From Dyella halodurans (lineage in GTDB: Bacteria; Pseudomonadota; Gammaproteobacteria; Xanthomonadales; Rhodanobacteraceae): 64,000 bases of DNA. The notes beneath the pieces were generated by a model. That model was not told the origin of the DNA. It saw only the letters and a program-made list of their open reading frames with translations, and did no database searches. The position numbers and the translations under genes are program-made. How positions within the stretch are numbered: the first letter of the stretch is position 1; every line of letters begins with the position of its first letter. The DNA lies in the NCBI RefSeq assembly GCF_026283925.1, contig NZ_JAPDPF010000004.1:310001-374000 (forward strand), read 5' to 3'. Below, piece after piece: positions 1-9,948 of this stretch.

Positions 1-3000
1 GCCGAAGCCGTCCGCGATTACTGGCGCAGCTATTTTTTCCCGCTCGACCGTCACGGTGCGGCGGTGATCTCGCGCTGGTGGAAGAGCCCGCCGGCGTTGC
101 TGAAAGCACTGCGTCCCCTGCTCCGCCAGCCGCTGCCAAGCCTGCGCCTGGATGGCAAGCCGCTGCCCGAACCAGCGCGCGCCCTCAGTGAATTCAAGCG
201 CAGCGTCGAAGCACTGAGCGCGGCCGAAGCGGTCGCACGACAGCAGTGGCTGGAGAACGTGGAGCCGATCGAGACGATGTTTGCCGTGGCGCTGGACTCG
301 GGCGCGCTGAACGGCAACAAGATGAGGCGCGAGAAAGTCGTGACCGAACTCGCACTGTTGCGGCAATGGTCGCAGGGCCTGGCCGACGCCAGCGAGACTC
401 TTCCGCGCTATACCCAGACCGCACTGGCCGCTGCCAAGAACAAGAACGCCGCGCCGCTCATCCATGAAGCGTTCGTGGCCATCGAAGCCTGTGCCGCGAC
501 GCGGAATGGTCTCGCTGCACTGCAGGCATCGATGTTGGCCCATGCCACCACCTGGGTGACCCGGCGGCTGGAGCAGACCAAGCTACGTCGCGCCCAGCTC
601 GGTTTCGATGACATGCTCAAGCGCCTGGACGGCGCACTGCACAGCCACGCCGGCGCCAGGCTGGCCGACACCATCGCCAGGCAATACCCGATCGCTTTGA
701 TCGACGAGTTCCAGGACACGGACCCACTGCAGTGGCGCATCTTTCGCCGCGTCTACGCGGGACGCGGGCCTACCGGCCTGCTGCTGATCGGCGATCCCAA
801 GCAGGCGATTTATGGCTTCCGCGGCGCCGACATCCATACCTACCTGCGCGCCCGCGCCACGGCGCAACAACCAACCTGGACGCTCGACACCAATTACCGT
901 TCGACCCAGGCGCTGGTGGGCGCGGTCAACCGCATTTTCGAGCATGCCGACAGCCATGCGGAGGGCGCCTTTGGCTTCGGACATGGCAGCAGCGCGCTGC
1001 CGTTCCACCCAGTCGCCGCGCGTGGACGAAACGATCGGCTCGTGCTTGATGGCCAGGCGCTACCGCCCATGCAACTGGCCGTCGAAGACCGGCCCGAAGC
1101 GATCAGCGGCTCGACCTATGTGGACGTGATGGCCCGCCACGCCGCCGCCTATCTGGTGCAACTGCTGACCGCGGCACAGCAAGGACGCTGCGGCTTCATG
1201 GACAAGGACGAGCAGGTCACGCCGTTGCGACCAGGCGATATCGCCATCCTCGTGCGCAACGGCAACGAAGCCGCACGCGTACGCGCTGAAATGCAGCGAC
1301 GTGGTCTCAAGAGTGTCTATCTGTCCGATCGCGATTCGGTTTATGCCTCGGCCGAGGCCGCCGATCTGTTGCGCTGGCTGCAAGCCTGCGCCGATCCGGG
1401 GTCCGACCGCAGCATGCGCGCGGCCCTGGCCACGCCGACGCTGGGACGAAGCGACGCGGAGCTGGACCGGCTCAATCTCGACGAGCATCACTGGGAAGCC
1501 TGTGGTGAACGCTTCCGCCAATTGCATGACACCTGGCAGCGCCATGGCGTGCTGGCCATGCTGCACGATCTGCTGCATGCCTTCGATCTCCCTGCCCACT
1601 TGCTCGCGCGGCCCGACGGCGAACGCGCGCTGACCAATCTGCTGCACCTGGCCGAGCTGCTGCAACACGCAGCGACGAGCCTGGACGGCGATCATGCGCT
1701 GATCCGTTACCTGGCCGCGCAGATGGCCACGGCGGTCGATCCGCAGGCGGAAACGGCGGAAGAGCAGATCGTGCACCTGGAAAGCGAGGCCGCGCTGATC
1801 AAGGTGGTGACCATCCACAAATCCAAGGGCCTGGAATACCCGCTGGTGCTGCTGCCCTTCGTCTGCGCCGCACGCGAGGTGAAACGCGATGACAGCTTCC
1901 TGTGGCATGACACGGAAGGTGAAGCGCAGATGGATCTGCGCGCCGACGACGCGGCACGGGCGCTCGCCGATCGCGAGCGCCTGCAGGAGGATCTTCGCCT
2001 GCTCTATGTCGCCCTGACCCGCGCGCGCTATGCCTGCTGGCTGGGCATCGCCGGCGTGGGCGGCGGCAGGACTACCCCTCTGCACAAGTCCGCCTTTGGC
2101 CACGTGCTGTCCGGTGGCGAGCCGATCCCGCCGGGCGAACTGATGCGCCGCCTCGCCAGTTTGCGCGGAGGCCATCCGGACCTGTCGATCGGGATACTGC
2201 AGCAGCCCGAGCAGCATCTGCTCAGGGCCGTGGACGCAGACATCACCCCGCTGTGGGATGCTCGCACGTATACCGGCGGCGCCCAGGAACGCTGGTGGGT
2301 GGCGAGCTATAGCTCGTTGCGATACGCCGAAGCCGAACTTGCCTCGGTGCCCGCGCCGGAAACGCCAACGCAGGACGTTCTTATCGAACTGGGCAGCGCG
2401 CAAGCAGCCATGGCCGACTTCCCGCCTGCCAACGCGCAGGGCATGCACGCCTTTCACGCCGGCGCCGAGGCCGGCACCTTCCTGCACGACCTGCTGGAAT
2501 GGGCAGCGGACGAGGGCTTCGCGGCGGTCGTGGATGACCCCGGTGGACTGGAAAAGGAAATCGCCCGACGCTGCCAACGGCGAGGCTGGCAAGCCGACAT
2601 TCCCCTGCTATCGCGCTGGATGCCTGCCTTGCTTCGCGCGAACCTCGCCTTGCCCGATGGCGCTTCGGCCAGCCTCGCCGGCGTGGATGGCTATTACGCC
2701 GAAATGGAATTCTGGTTCGAGGCGCAACATGTCGACACGCTGGTACTCGACCGTCTGGTCACCGCGCACTCGCTCGATGGCCAGGCGCGCACGCCGTTGC
2801 TGCCCGAACGCATCAACGGACTGCTCAAGGGCTTTATCGACCTGGTGGTCGAGCAGCAGGGGCGTTACTACGTGATCGACTACAAATCGAACAAGCTCGG
2901 CAACGACGCCGGCGCTTACACACCTGCCGCCATGCGCGAATCGATCCTGCGCGAACGCTATGACCTGCAGTACGCCATCTACACGCTGGCCCTGCATCGC

Positions 3001-3180
3001 CAGCTGCGCGCGCGCCTGCCGGGCTATGACTACGATCGCCATATGGGCGGCGTGGCCTACCTGTATCTGCGCGGTATCGACGACGCGGGCCATGGTGTCC
3101 ACCAGGAGCGTCTGCCACGGACGCTGATCGACGCCATGGACCGCCTGTTCGCGACGGGAGTGCACGCGCATGCGGCATGA
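1..3180 (+). CDS. recB: RecB, exodeoxyribonuclease V beta subunit (5' truncated by window edge)
   Basis: UvrD-family helicase/nuclease subunit of RecBCD, which processes double-strand DNA ends for recombination. The reading frame is open from base 1 (EAVRDYWRSYFF), so the true start and the N-terminal Walker A region lie upstream of the window; 1059 residues are visible. Recognisable helicase motifs are LIDEFQDTD (motif II, near base 697), LIGDPKQAIYGFRGAD (motif III, near 784), NYRST (near 892), VTIHKSKGLEYPL (motif V, near 1807) and LYVALTRAR (motif VI, near 2002). The C-terminal nuclease domain shows GTFLHDLLEW (near 2476), LKGFIDLVVEQ and the catalytic DYKSNKLG (near 2878). The stop codon overlaps the start of recD by 11 bases, which indicates translational coupling. 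recC is not seen and presumably lies upstream. Confidence 0.97.
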   Translation, partial: AEAVRDYWRSYFFPLDRHGAAVISRWWKSPPALLKALRPLLRQPLPSLRLDGKPLPEPARALSEFKRSVEALSAAEAVARQQWLENVEPIETMFAVALDSGALNGNKMRREKVVTELALLRQWSQGLADASETLPRYTQTALAAAKNKNAAPLIHEAFVAIEACAATRNGLAALQASMLAHATTWVTRRLEQTKLRRAQLGFDDMLKRLDGALHSHAGARLADTIARQYPIALIDEFQDTDPLQWRIFRRVYAGRGPTGLLLIGDPKQAIYGFRGADIHTYLRARATAQQPTWTLDTNYRSTQALVGAVNRIFEHADSHAEGAFGFGHGSSALPFHPVAARGRNDRLVLDGQALPPMQLAVEDRPEAISGSTYVDVMARHAAAYLVQLLTAAQQGRCGFMDKDEQVTPLRPGDIAILVRNGNEAARVRAEMQRRGLKSVYLSDRDSVYASAEAADLLRWLQACADPGSDRSMRAALATPTLGRSDAELDRLNLDEHHWEACGERFRQLHDTWQRHGVLAMLHDLLHAFDLPAHLLARPDGERALTNLLHLAELLQHAATSLDGDHALIRYLAAQMATAVDPQAETAEEQIVHLESEAALIKVVTIHKSKGLEYPLVLLPFVCAAREVKRDDSFLWHDTEGEAQMDLRADDAARALADRERLQEDLRLLYVALTRARYACWLGIAGVGGGRTTPLHKSAFGHVLSGGEPIPPGELMRRLASLRGGHPDLSIGILQQPEQHLLRAVDADITPLWDARTYTGGAQERWWVASYSSLRYAEAELASVPAPETPTQDVLIELGSAQAAMADFPPANAQGMHAFHAGAEAGTFLHDLLEWAADEGFAAVVDDPGGLEKEIARRCQRRGWQADIPLLSRWMPALLRANLALPDGASASLAGVDGYYAEMEFWFEAQHVDTLVLDRLVTAHSLDGQARTPLLPERINGLLKGFIDLVVEQQGRYYVIDYKSNKLGNDAGAYTPAAMRESILRERYDLQYAIYTLALHRQLRARLPGYDYDRHMGGVAYLYLRGIDDAGHGVHQERLPRTLIDAMDRLFATGVHAHAA

Positions 3181-5149
3181 CGCCAGGCTGGACCTGCTGG
3201 ACCAGGCTCCCGAGCGCGGCACCCTGCGCGCTCTCGACGTCGCCTTCGCCCGCTTCCTCGCGGCGCAGGATGCCCATGCCCCGGCCGTACTCCCCTTGCT
3301 GGGCGCCCTGGTGAGTCGGCAACAGGCCGACGGCCATCTCTGCCTCGATCTGGCATCGTGGGAGCCGCTGGCCGACGAGTTCGCGTGGCCCACGAGCTGG
3401 CGCGCACTGGTCGCGACTGCCACCGCCGATCCTGCCTCCTTGACCCACTCGATCCTCGTCGCCACGCCTGATGCCGGCGATCACGCCGGCTCGCCCCTCG
3501 TGCTCGACGGCCATCGGCTCTATTTGCGCCGCTACTGGCAGCATGAGCAACGCGTGGCGCAGGCCATCAGCCTGCGCTTGATCCAGTCACCCAGCGCGCC
3601 GCCACAACTGGCGGAACAATTGGCGCGACTGTTTCCCGCCGAGGCCGGCGACCTCCCCGACTGGCAGCGCATCGCCTGCGCGCTGGCTGCACGCGGCGCC
3701 TTCACTGTCATCACCGGCGGCCCGGGAACCGGCAAGACCACCACCGTCGTACGCCTGCTTGGGCTGCTGCAAACCCTGCAGCTCGACCACTCGTCCCGAC
3801 CACTGCGCATTCGCCTGGCCGCACCGACCGGCAAGGCGTCGGCGCGACTGCAGGCCTCGATCAGCGCGCAGATCGCGCAGCTCGATGTCGACAGCGACGT
3901 GCGCGCAACGATTCCCAGCCAGGTCGACACCCTGCATCGGCTGCTGGGTGCACGGCCGGATACGCGTCGCTTCCGCCACGACCGTAGCCATCCGCTGCAC
4001 CTGGACGTCCTGGTCATCGACGAAGCCTCGATGATCGATCTGGAGATGATGTCGGCCGTACTGGCCGCGCTGCCCGAGGATGCGCGACTGGTCCTGCTCG
4101 GTGACAAGGATCAACTGTCGTCCGTGGAAGCGGGCGCCGTACTGGGCGACCTCTGTCGCCGTGCGGAAAGCGCGCACTACAATCCCGCAACGGCCGAGTG
4201 GCTGCGCCAGACCACGGGCGACGACGTCAATGCCTGGGTGCGTGCCGACGCCGCGCCGCTGGACCAGCATGTGGCCATGCTGCGCCACAGCCACCGCTTC
4301 GGCGCCGACAGCGGCATCGGCATGCTCGCTCAAGCCACCAACGAAGGCGACGTCGCCAAAGTGCGGCAGCTGCTGCGGCGGTCGCAGACCGATATCGCAT
4401 GGGTGAACCCGTCCGCCGAACCGCAACGCCTTGCGGAACTCGTCCTCGATGGTGGCGCCAGGCGTTTTTCTGCACGCAGCGACGATGCCTCGCCGCAAGG
4501 CTACCGTCACTACCTTGAATGGATGCGCCAGGAGCGCCCGCGCGCCGATGCCGGCGCGGCGGCGTTCGACGCCTGGGCCCGTAGCGTGCTGCAGAGCTTC
4601 GGCCGCTTCCAGCTGCTATGCGCGCTGCGCCAGGGCCCGATGGGCGCCGACGGGCTCAATCGCCAGGTGGCCGACATCCTGCACCGAGCGGGACTGATCG
4701 ACGCGAGCCGCGAATGGTACGAAGGCCGCCCCGTGCTGGTGACCCGCAACGACTACAGCCTGGGCCTGATGAATGGCGATGTCGGCATTGCACTGCGCGT
4801 TCCCGACGAACTTGGCGTGCTGCATCTGCGCGTGGCCTTCGAGGTCGCCGGAACGGCCGGCGATACCGCCACGCGCATCCGCTTCGTACTGCCCTCACGC
4901 CTGGGCGAGCGCGAAACGGTCTATGCCATGACCGTGCACAAATCACAGGGCTCCGAATTCGAGCACGCCGCGCTGGTGCTGCCCGATGAGCCAAACGCCG
5001 TCCTCACGCGCGAGCTGCTCTACACCGGGATAACCCGCGCCCGCAGGTGGTTCAGCCTGCAGGCCGCCATGTCCATCGTCGAACAAACCGTCGGCCAGCC
5101 GGTATATCGACACTCAGGACTGCATGCACATTGGCAGGTGACCGAATAG
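3170..5149 (+). CDS. recD: RecD, exodeoxyribonuclease V alpha subunit
   Basis: SF1B 5'-3' helicase subunit of RecBCD, 659 aa, slightly longer than the E. coli protein (608 aa). A P-loop GGPGTGKTTT lies at about residues 183-192, followed by LAAPTGKASARL (motif Ia), VLVIDEASMIDLEMM (Walker B), LVLLGDKDQLSSVEAGAVLGDL (motif III) and, near the C-terminus, YAMTVHKSQGSEFEHAALVLP and ELLYTGITRAR (motifs V/VI). The ATG at 3170 lies inside the last codons of recB (11-base overlap), so the two subunits are probably co-translated. RecD is followed after only 18 bases by the convergent pilus operon, with no obvious terminator hairpin between them. Confidence 0.97.
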   Translation: MRHDARLDLLDQAPERGTLRALDVAFARFLAAQDAHAPAVLPLLGALVSRQQADGHLCLDLASWEPLADEFAWPTSWRALVATATADPASLTHSILVATPDAGDHAGSPLVLDGHRLYLRRYWQHEQRVAQAISLRLIQSPSAPPQLAEQLARLFPAEAGDLPDWQRIACALAARGAFTVITGGPGTGKTTTVVRLLGLLQTLQLDHSSRPLRIRLAAPTGKASARLQASISAQIAQLDVDSDVRATIPSQVDTLHRLLGARPDTRRFRHDRSHPLHLDVLVIDEASMIDLEMMSAVLAALPEDARLVLLGDKDQLSSVEAGAVLGDLCRRAESAHYNPATAEWLRQTTGDDVNAWVRADAAPLDQHVAMLRHSHRFGADSGIGMLAQATNEGDVAKVRQLLRRSQTDIAWVNPSAEPQRLAELVLDGGARRFSARSDDASPQGYRHYLEWMRQERPRADAGAAAFDAWARSVLQSFGRFQLLCALRQGPMGADGLNRQVADILHRAGLIDASREWYEGRPVLVTRNDYSLGLMNGDVGIALRVPDELGVLHLRVAFEVAGTAGDTATRIRFVLPSRLGERETVYAMTVHKSQGSEFEHAALVLPDEPNAVLTRELLYTGITRARRWFSLQAAMSIVEQTVGQPVYRHSGLHAHWQVTE

Positions 5150-5167
5150 CCGGCCCCATGCCGGCGA

Positions 5168-5752
5168 TCAAGAGCAGTTGCTGCCGGACGGCAACGGACC
5201 GAGCGCAACGCTGCCAGAACCGATCAAGCCGACCTTGATGCCTGGTACGGCAGCTGAATTTTCTGCTTGGGCGCCGCTTGACGGCCGCGAGCAGACGATG
5301 AGACCGAACGAGTCACGCCTCGCCTCCCCCTGCTGGCCGTACGTGAACGGAGCGGCATCCAACGCCGCGATGGCCACGCCCGGCTGCGTCCCCGTGGCCC
5401 GCAACAAGGCAAAGTCCGCCTTGCTGCCGTCGTACAACTGATTCGCACCTTTGCCGCCTGTGGGGTAGGCATAGACGATCCAGCCGGACGCATAGTCCGC
5501 CGATTCGCTACAGGTGGCGCCATCGCTGCTGGCGCAGATCGATACGTACTTTCCGCGCGTGGCAGCCTCAGCTCGTGCGTAGGTGAAATCCGCCAGCAAT
5601 TCATTGGCCACCGAGGCCACGCGATGACGGCGCGTCAGGCTGCCGAAATTGGGAACGGCAATCATGGCGAGAATGGCGATGACCGCCAACGTCACCATCA
5701 GTTCCACCAGCGTAAAGCCACGATGCCTGGAACGGTGCTTGGCCATGATCAT
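5168..5752 (-). CDS. GspH/FimT-family minor pseudopilin
   Basis: 194-aa minor pilin of the type IV pilus system. After a basic leader (MIMAKHRSRHRG) it carries the prepilin peptidase motif G/FTLVELMVTLAVIAILAMIAVPNF, in which Glu5 of the mature protein and the hydrophobic alpha1 helix are intact. The rest matches the GspH/FimT fold (TRRHRVASVANELLADFTYARAEAATRG). The chosen ATG at 5752 overlaps the pilE stop by one base (TGATG); an ATG two codons downstream (5746) is also possible. It is the last gene of the pilV-W-X-Y1-E-fimT operon. Family members initiate or prime pilus assembly from the inner membrane and sit at the pilus tip. Whether it should be named fimT or fimU cannot be decided from the sequence alone. 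Confidence 0.88.
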   Translation of the reverse strand: MIMAKHRSRHRGFTLVELMVTLAVIAILAMIAVPNFGSLTRRHRVASVANELLADFTYARAEAATRGKYVSICASSDGATCSESADYASGWIVYAYPTGGKGANQLYDGSKADFALLRATGTQPGVAIAALDAAPFTYGQQGEARRDSFGLIVCSRPSSGAQAENSAAVPGIKVGLIGSGSVALGPLPSGSNCS

Positions 5753-6159
5753 CACCAGCAACTGCCATTGTTGCTGACGTTGCCCGCCGCCGCCGAGGTT
5801 TTCGTACCCATGCCATCGAGCTGCAACGATCCGCACGCATCGCTTTGTTGGGCGCTGCGAGGAGTCGCCGTGGCAAGGTAAGTCGAGGCTGTCTGGTTCG
5901 ACAGCGATACGGAGTAAAAGCCGTTATCGGATAGCGCGGGATCGGCGAAGCCAAGCTCTGCAAGTGCACCGTATTTGTTGTACGTGGCGTAGTAGCGCTC
6001 CTGCGCTGTGGCGATGCGCAAGAGCAACTCCTGTCCATCGGTTCGCCGTGCGCGATAACCGTAACGGCTATAGGCCGGCACGGCGAATGCTGCAAGTACG
6101 GCGATGATCGCAACCACGACCATCAGCTCGATGAGGGTAAAGCCATGCACACGCCGCAT
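5752..6159 (-). CDS. pilE: PilE-like type IV minor pilin
   Basis: 135-aa prepilin with leader MRRVHG and processing/assembly motif G/FTLIELMVVVAIIAVLAAFAVPAYSRY, followed by a short variable domain ending in a Cys (NNGSCW), with a second Cys at DACGSL that could form a D-loop disulphide. The ATG at 6159 has the ribosome binding site GGGAG about nine bases upstream; longer in-frame starts (6183, 6249) would add a non-leader extension that overlaps pilY1 and are less likely. The position directly downstream of pilY1 matches pilE of the Pseudomonas/Xanthomonas fimU-pilVWXY1E clusters. The product is expected in the inner membrane before assembly into the pilus. Confidence 0.88.
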   Translation of the reverse strand: MRRVHGFTLIELMVVVAIIAVLAAFAVPAYSRYGYRARRTDGQELLLRIATAQERYYATYNKYGALAELGFADPALSDNGFYSVSLSNQTASTYLATATPRSAQQSDACGSLQLDGMGTKTSAAAGNVSNNGSCW

Positions 6160-6172
6160 GATGCGCTCCCGG

Positions 6173-9100
6173 TTAGTCCGCATGGTTGAGCACTCGCCAG
6201 GATCGCCGGCGCCAGACGGGAATGCCGAACGAAGGCGCCTTGCCATCAAGCGCCTGATTGCCCGTGTCCGCGATCAAGCCTGGCACGTAGGCAAGACCAC
6301 CACCCATCGACGAGGACACCGGCAGAAAGCCGCCTGTCGGCGGATTTTTTACGCGCAGTCCTGCTTGCGCATAGCCGTCGGGCCAGCCGGTGATGCCGCC
6401 GTAGCTGCCACCAAGATTGGCCTGGCCCGTCAACGCATCGAGTATCAACAGCGCGCCGCGCGGCGCGGGATCGCAAGGATCGTTGTTCTGCGGTATCAAG
6501 GTCGTGATGATCGCCTGGTTGGTAGTGAAGATCGCCGTTGCGTCCACCACTACCCGTTCGCCCTTGGCCGAGCTGATATCGAGATCGATAGACCAACCGC
6601 GAATGGCCGTACCGCTTGTCGTCTTGGCCGGTACCGGATTGCTGGTGAGGCCTCTTATGCCGGAAGACTCGACCATCGTCTGCTTCACCAGAGGGCTCGA
6701 CGAGCTGCCGCCGATGATCGGCGCCTGCCCCGCGGAACCTGCGTCGCGCATCCCGTAGATGGACTGCACCCTGGTATTGGCGTCGATGACGTTGTCGATG
6801 CCACCGAGATATTTGCCCGTGCCGAACAACACCATGAAGCCACCCGCAGCGGCATCCGGAAACAGGCGCGGCATCACCGTGATGGGCTGGTAGCCCGGGT
6901 TCTGGGGGCGGTAGAACAACTCGGCTTTCCAATTCGCAGGATTGCCATCCGTAAGATCAAAGCGCCATAGATTGCCCAGCAGATCGCCGGCAAAGGCGAC
7001 GTCATCGACCTGGTCGCTGTTGTAGTCGCCCAAGACTGGCGTGGTCAGGCCGTAACTCTCGATGGATCCCGCCAAGCCGCTGACGCTGGTGGGCGTCCTC
7101 AGCTCCCGCAGCAATTCACCGGATTGTGCATCGAGCACGAACAGCGAACTGAATGCGTTGCTTGCCGCCGGCTCGGTGCTGCCCGTCGGAAAATAGCCAG
7201 CCGGCACCATGACGACCCACTTGCCATTGGCCAACCTGCCGATATTGGGCCTGCCATAGGTGTAACCGAGATTGGCGGGATCGTTGCCACCCGTCGGCGG
7301 TACGGTGTGGTTGAATTCCCACAGCACTTTTTCGGCAGGCCCGATCACCTTGCCGGAAGTACCGCCCTCCGTGGCCGACGGCTCCGTGATATCCAGCGCG
7401 TAGACACCCCGGCCACCCAGCCGCAAACCGGCTACCAGGATGGTGTGCCAGCCCTGGTTGCTGCCGGTACTGAAATAGACATCGCGACTCACCGGCGTAC
7501 CGTCGACCGATGGCATGAACTTGAAATCGTCCAGCGATGACCAGCCGGACAGGCGGCCAAATGCGGAATACGGCACATAGGCCCAGCGCTCCGCGCCTGG
7601 ATTCGGCGCGACGTCCACGGCGCTGGCAAGCGTTGCCGCGGTGGTTGCGTCAAATGCATGCAGCATGCCGTCGTTCGCCGCCACGTAGACGGTGGGCGCA
7701 CGCCTGGCATGATCGGCGCGGAACTTCTCATACGATTTACCCGATGCGGCAGCCGCCGCCTCGGCAGAACCTGCCGGCCAGGTATTGCCGTAACCGCTGT
7801 TTGGCTGGGCCACGTAAAGCGTTTGCGCATTGACGACCGCACCGAACACGGAGTTGCGCTGTCGGAAGCTGGTGCCGTCCTTGCTCTGGTCGCCGCGCAA
7901 CCAGCTCAGCCGGTCGTTGCCGGTTGGCGTGGTGGTTCCCGATCCAAAACCCGCATCCACCGCATGGACTGCGCTGACGACCGCGGCGCCGCGGAAGGCG
8001 GTCCCTTTTCCCGCGCCCGCGCCCGTACTCGTAAGTATGACCCGGCTATCCCCGGCCTTCGCCCGCGTATCCAGCAAGCTGCGGCCATTCCAAAGCGCGG
8101 CCGCCGAAATACTTCCGTCGGTATTGACCGCGTTGGCCGTCAGGCTGCCTTTCCAGTCATTGGTGTCGTAGCCCGCCTGGCAGGTTACGGCGCCTTCGGT
8201 AAGAACCGCCGAGCTCAGGCTCCCCGACACCGACGTGGTGTTGCGCGAGACGATGCTGTTGATGATGTTCTTCAACGCATTGCTGAGTGCGGAAGGATTG
8301 CTGGCGGCAAAGAACACGCCGCGGCTGTTGAGCGCCGCGTGCCACATGTCATCGATCTTCTTGCCATCGTCCGTTCCGACGACGGGAACAGGCCAGGCGA
8401 TGGCTCCGCTGCGCAGGCTCTTATAGGTCGTCGCATTGTTCGACAGCGTCCCCGAAGCGCCGAAGCCAATCATGTACTGCACCAGGTGCGGCCAGGTGGC
8501 CGGATCATTGGCCGGGTTCCAGTAGATCTCCTTGTTCGTGCGCGGATCCGCATCCGGCGCCAGTGGCTTGTTGAACAGCGTGGTGGATTGGTCGGGAAAA
8601 TTGGACAACACCTTGAGCCGATTGGCTGGGGTTGCGAACAGACTGGTGCCCGTCACGCCCGCCTGCAAATCGGTGGCCCAATATCGGAAAGCGATATCAG
8701 CCATCGTCTCGACGCTATTGCTTTCCTCGTTCCACACGACCTTGCTTTCGCTATCCGACAGGGAAAAGCTGCCGATCCCGTCAGGCAAGCGGCTGATGGG
8801 AGCGCGATCGTTTACGGCCCCCTGCGTTGGCGTATCCCCATTCCACATGCCGTCGGTCATTTGAATGTGGTAGTTCTGGCGACATACCAGCTCCTTGCCG
8901 ACATCGCGGTCCCAATACGGATTATTGTCGGTCGCGCCCGTGCGGTTCTTGAAATACTCGCCCACGCGCAACGCGGCGGTGCGATTCGGCGTGCCGCCTG
9001 CGTCCGGCATGGCGAACAGCCAGTTGTAGAAGCGCGTGCGCACATTGCTCGTCGTCGTACCGTCGACAAACTTGTAGATCGAGGTCGCCGTGGTCAGCCA

Positions 9101-9931
9101 TGGATTTGTCGTGGTATTCGCATTGATGTTCTGCCACGCGACGCGGACGTTGTCATTGAACGGCTGGAAGGCGTGCGAAACGGAAGATACCGACGCCATG
9201 GTGCGGGTACGGTAGTACGAAAACCAGTTGGCGAAGTTCTGCTGCTGGGCCGCCGGCAGCGGTACCCAGGTCCAGCTCCCGGCGGTGTAAAGATTGGCTA
9301 TCGCCTGCGTCGTGAGCTGGCCCGAACTATTCACCGGCAAGGTACTCGCCGCCCCGGTGTACCTGTAGTAGCCCGCTCCTTTGTTTCCACAAAAGCTGAG
9401 CGTGGCTAGGTTCTGCGTGTAGTTCGTCGCCGAAACGGGGCTGGCAGGCCGGTTGACCTTGAACCCATTGACCCAGGCTGCGGTGAACACCGCATTGGGC
9501 ATGCTGGTGCCGTCGGCCTTCACCGGTGGCGCATAGGTATTGTCGGGATTGAAATAGACGCCATTCATGCTCCAGGAACGCGGATCACTGCTGTCCGTGA
9601 TGCCGGGTGCAATCACGCCCGCGCAAAGATAGGGACCAACGGCGGTGCCGCTCGGATAGGCGTAATTCTCCGCCTCCGTCTGCCCGTTGCCGGCGCCCCA
9701 GCTGACGTTGCTATAGGGGCGCGCATCGGGCATATGGCGCCAAGTCATCGAGCCGGAATCGTCGAATGTCAGCACCAGATTAGGCGCCACCGAGGTGGTG
9801 GCTGCTGGCGGCCCTGGACTGAGTTCGACCGTGCCGGCCATGGATACGGCAGAAGTACCGGCAAACACGCTCATCGCCAATCCAATGAAGGCGGGCTGCA
9901 GCCGCTGAAGTGCGAAATTCGCTTTAGCCAT
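6173..9931 (-). CDS. pilY1: PilY1, type IV pilus tip adhesin / biogenesis factor
   Basis: 1252-aa exported protein, close to the P. aeruginosa PilY1 size (about 1160 aa). Residues 1-32 look like a signal peptide. A von Willebrand A-like MIDAS (DxSxS) is visible at D57-S61 (LTFDDSGSM). The C-terminal third contains the conserved PilY1 beta-propeller, with AANDGMLHAFDA, YALDITEP and LFVLDAQSGELLRE blades. A calcium-loop-like DYNSDQVDD sits at about residues 965-975. PilY1 is known to sit at the pilus tip, antagonise retraction and mediate adhesion and surface sensing. The ATG at 9931 follows pilX by 17 bases; the stop lies 13 bases before the chosen pilE start. Confidence 0.95.
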   Translation of the reverse strand: MAKANFALQRLQPAFIGLAMSVFAGTSAVSMAGTVELSPGPPAATTSVAPNLVLTFDDSGSMTWRHMPDARPYSNVSWGAGNGQTEAENYAYPSGTAVGPYLCAGVIAPGITDSSDPRSWSMNGVYFNPDNTYAPPVKADGTSMPNAVFTAAWVNGFKVNRPASPVSATNYTQNLATLSFCGNKGAGYYRYTGAASTLPVNSSGQLTTQAIANLYTAGSWTWVPLPAAQQQNFANWFSYYRTRTMASVSSVSHAFQPFNDNVRVAWQNINANTTTNPWLTTATSIYKFVDGTTTSNVRTRFYNWLFAMPDAGGTPNRTAALRVGEYFKNRTGATDNNPYWDRDVGKELVCRQNYHIQMTDGMWNGDTPTQGAVNDRAPISRLPDGIGSFSLSDSESKVVWNEESNSVETMADIAFRYWATDLQAGVTGTSLFATPANRLKVLSNFPDQSTTLFNKPLAPDADPRTNKEIYWNPANDPATWPHLVQYMIGFGASGTLSNNATTYKSLRSGAIAWPVPVVGTDDGKKIDDMWHAALNSRGVFFAASNPSALSNALKNIINSIVSRNTTSVSGSLSSAVLTEGAVTCQAGYDTNDWKGSLTANAVNTDGSISAAALWNGRSLLDTRAKAGDSRVILTSTGAGAGKGTAFRGAAVVSAVHAVDAGFGSGTTTPTGNDRLSWLRGDQSKDGTSFRQRNSVFGAVVNAQTLYVAQPNSGYGNTWPAGSAEAAAAASGKSYEKFRADHARRAPTVYVAANDGMLHAFDATTAATLASAVDVAPNPGAERWAYVPYSAFGRLSGWSSLDDFKFMPSVDGTPVSRDVYFSTGSNQGWHTILVAGLRLGGRGVYALDITEPSATEGGTSGKVIGPAEKVLWEFNHTVPPTGGNDPANLGYTYGRPNIGRLANGKWVVMVPAGYFPTGSTEPAASNAFSSLFVLDAQSGELLRELRTPTSVSGLAGSIESYGLTTPVLGDYNSDQVDDVAFAGDLLGNLWRFDLTDGNPANWKAELFYRPQNPGYQPITVMPRLFPDAAAGGFMVLFGTGKYLGGIDNVIDANTRVQSIYGMRDAGSAGQAPIIGGSSSSPLVKQTMVESSGIRGLTSNPVPAKTTSGTAIRGWSIDLDISSAKGERVVVDATAIFTTNQAIITTLIPQNNDPCDPAPRGALLILDALTGQANLGGSYGGITGWPDGYAQAGLRVKNPPTGGFLPVSSSMGGGLAYVPGLIADTGNQALDGKAPSFGIPVWRRRSWRVLNHAD

Positions 9932-9948
9932 GGTTATCGTTCCGGGTG

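Noticed and set aside
1060-2592. 510-residue open frame antisense to recB
   Set aside because: Shadow frame of recB, with no motif.
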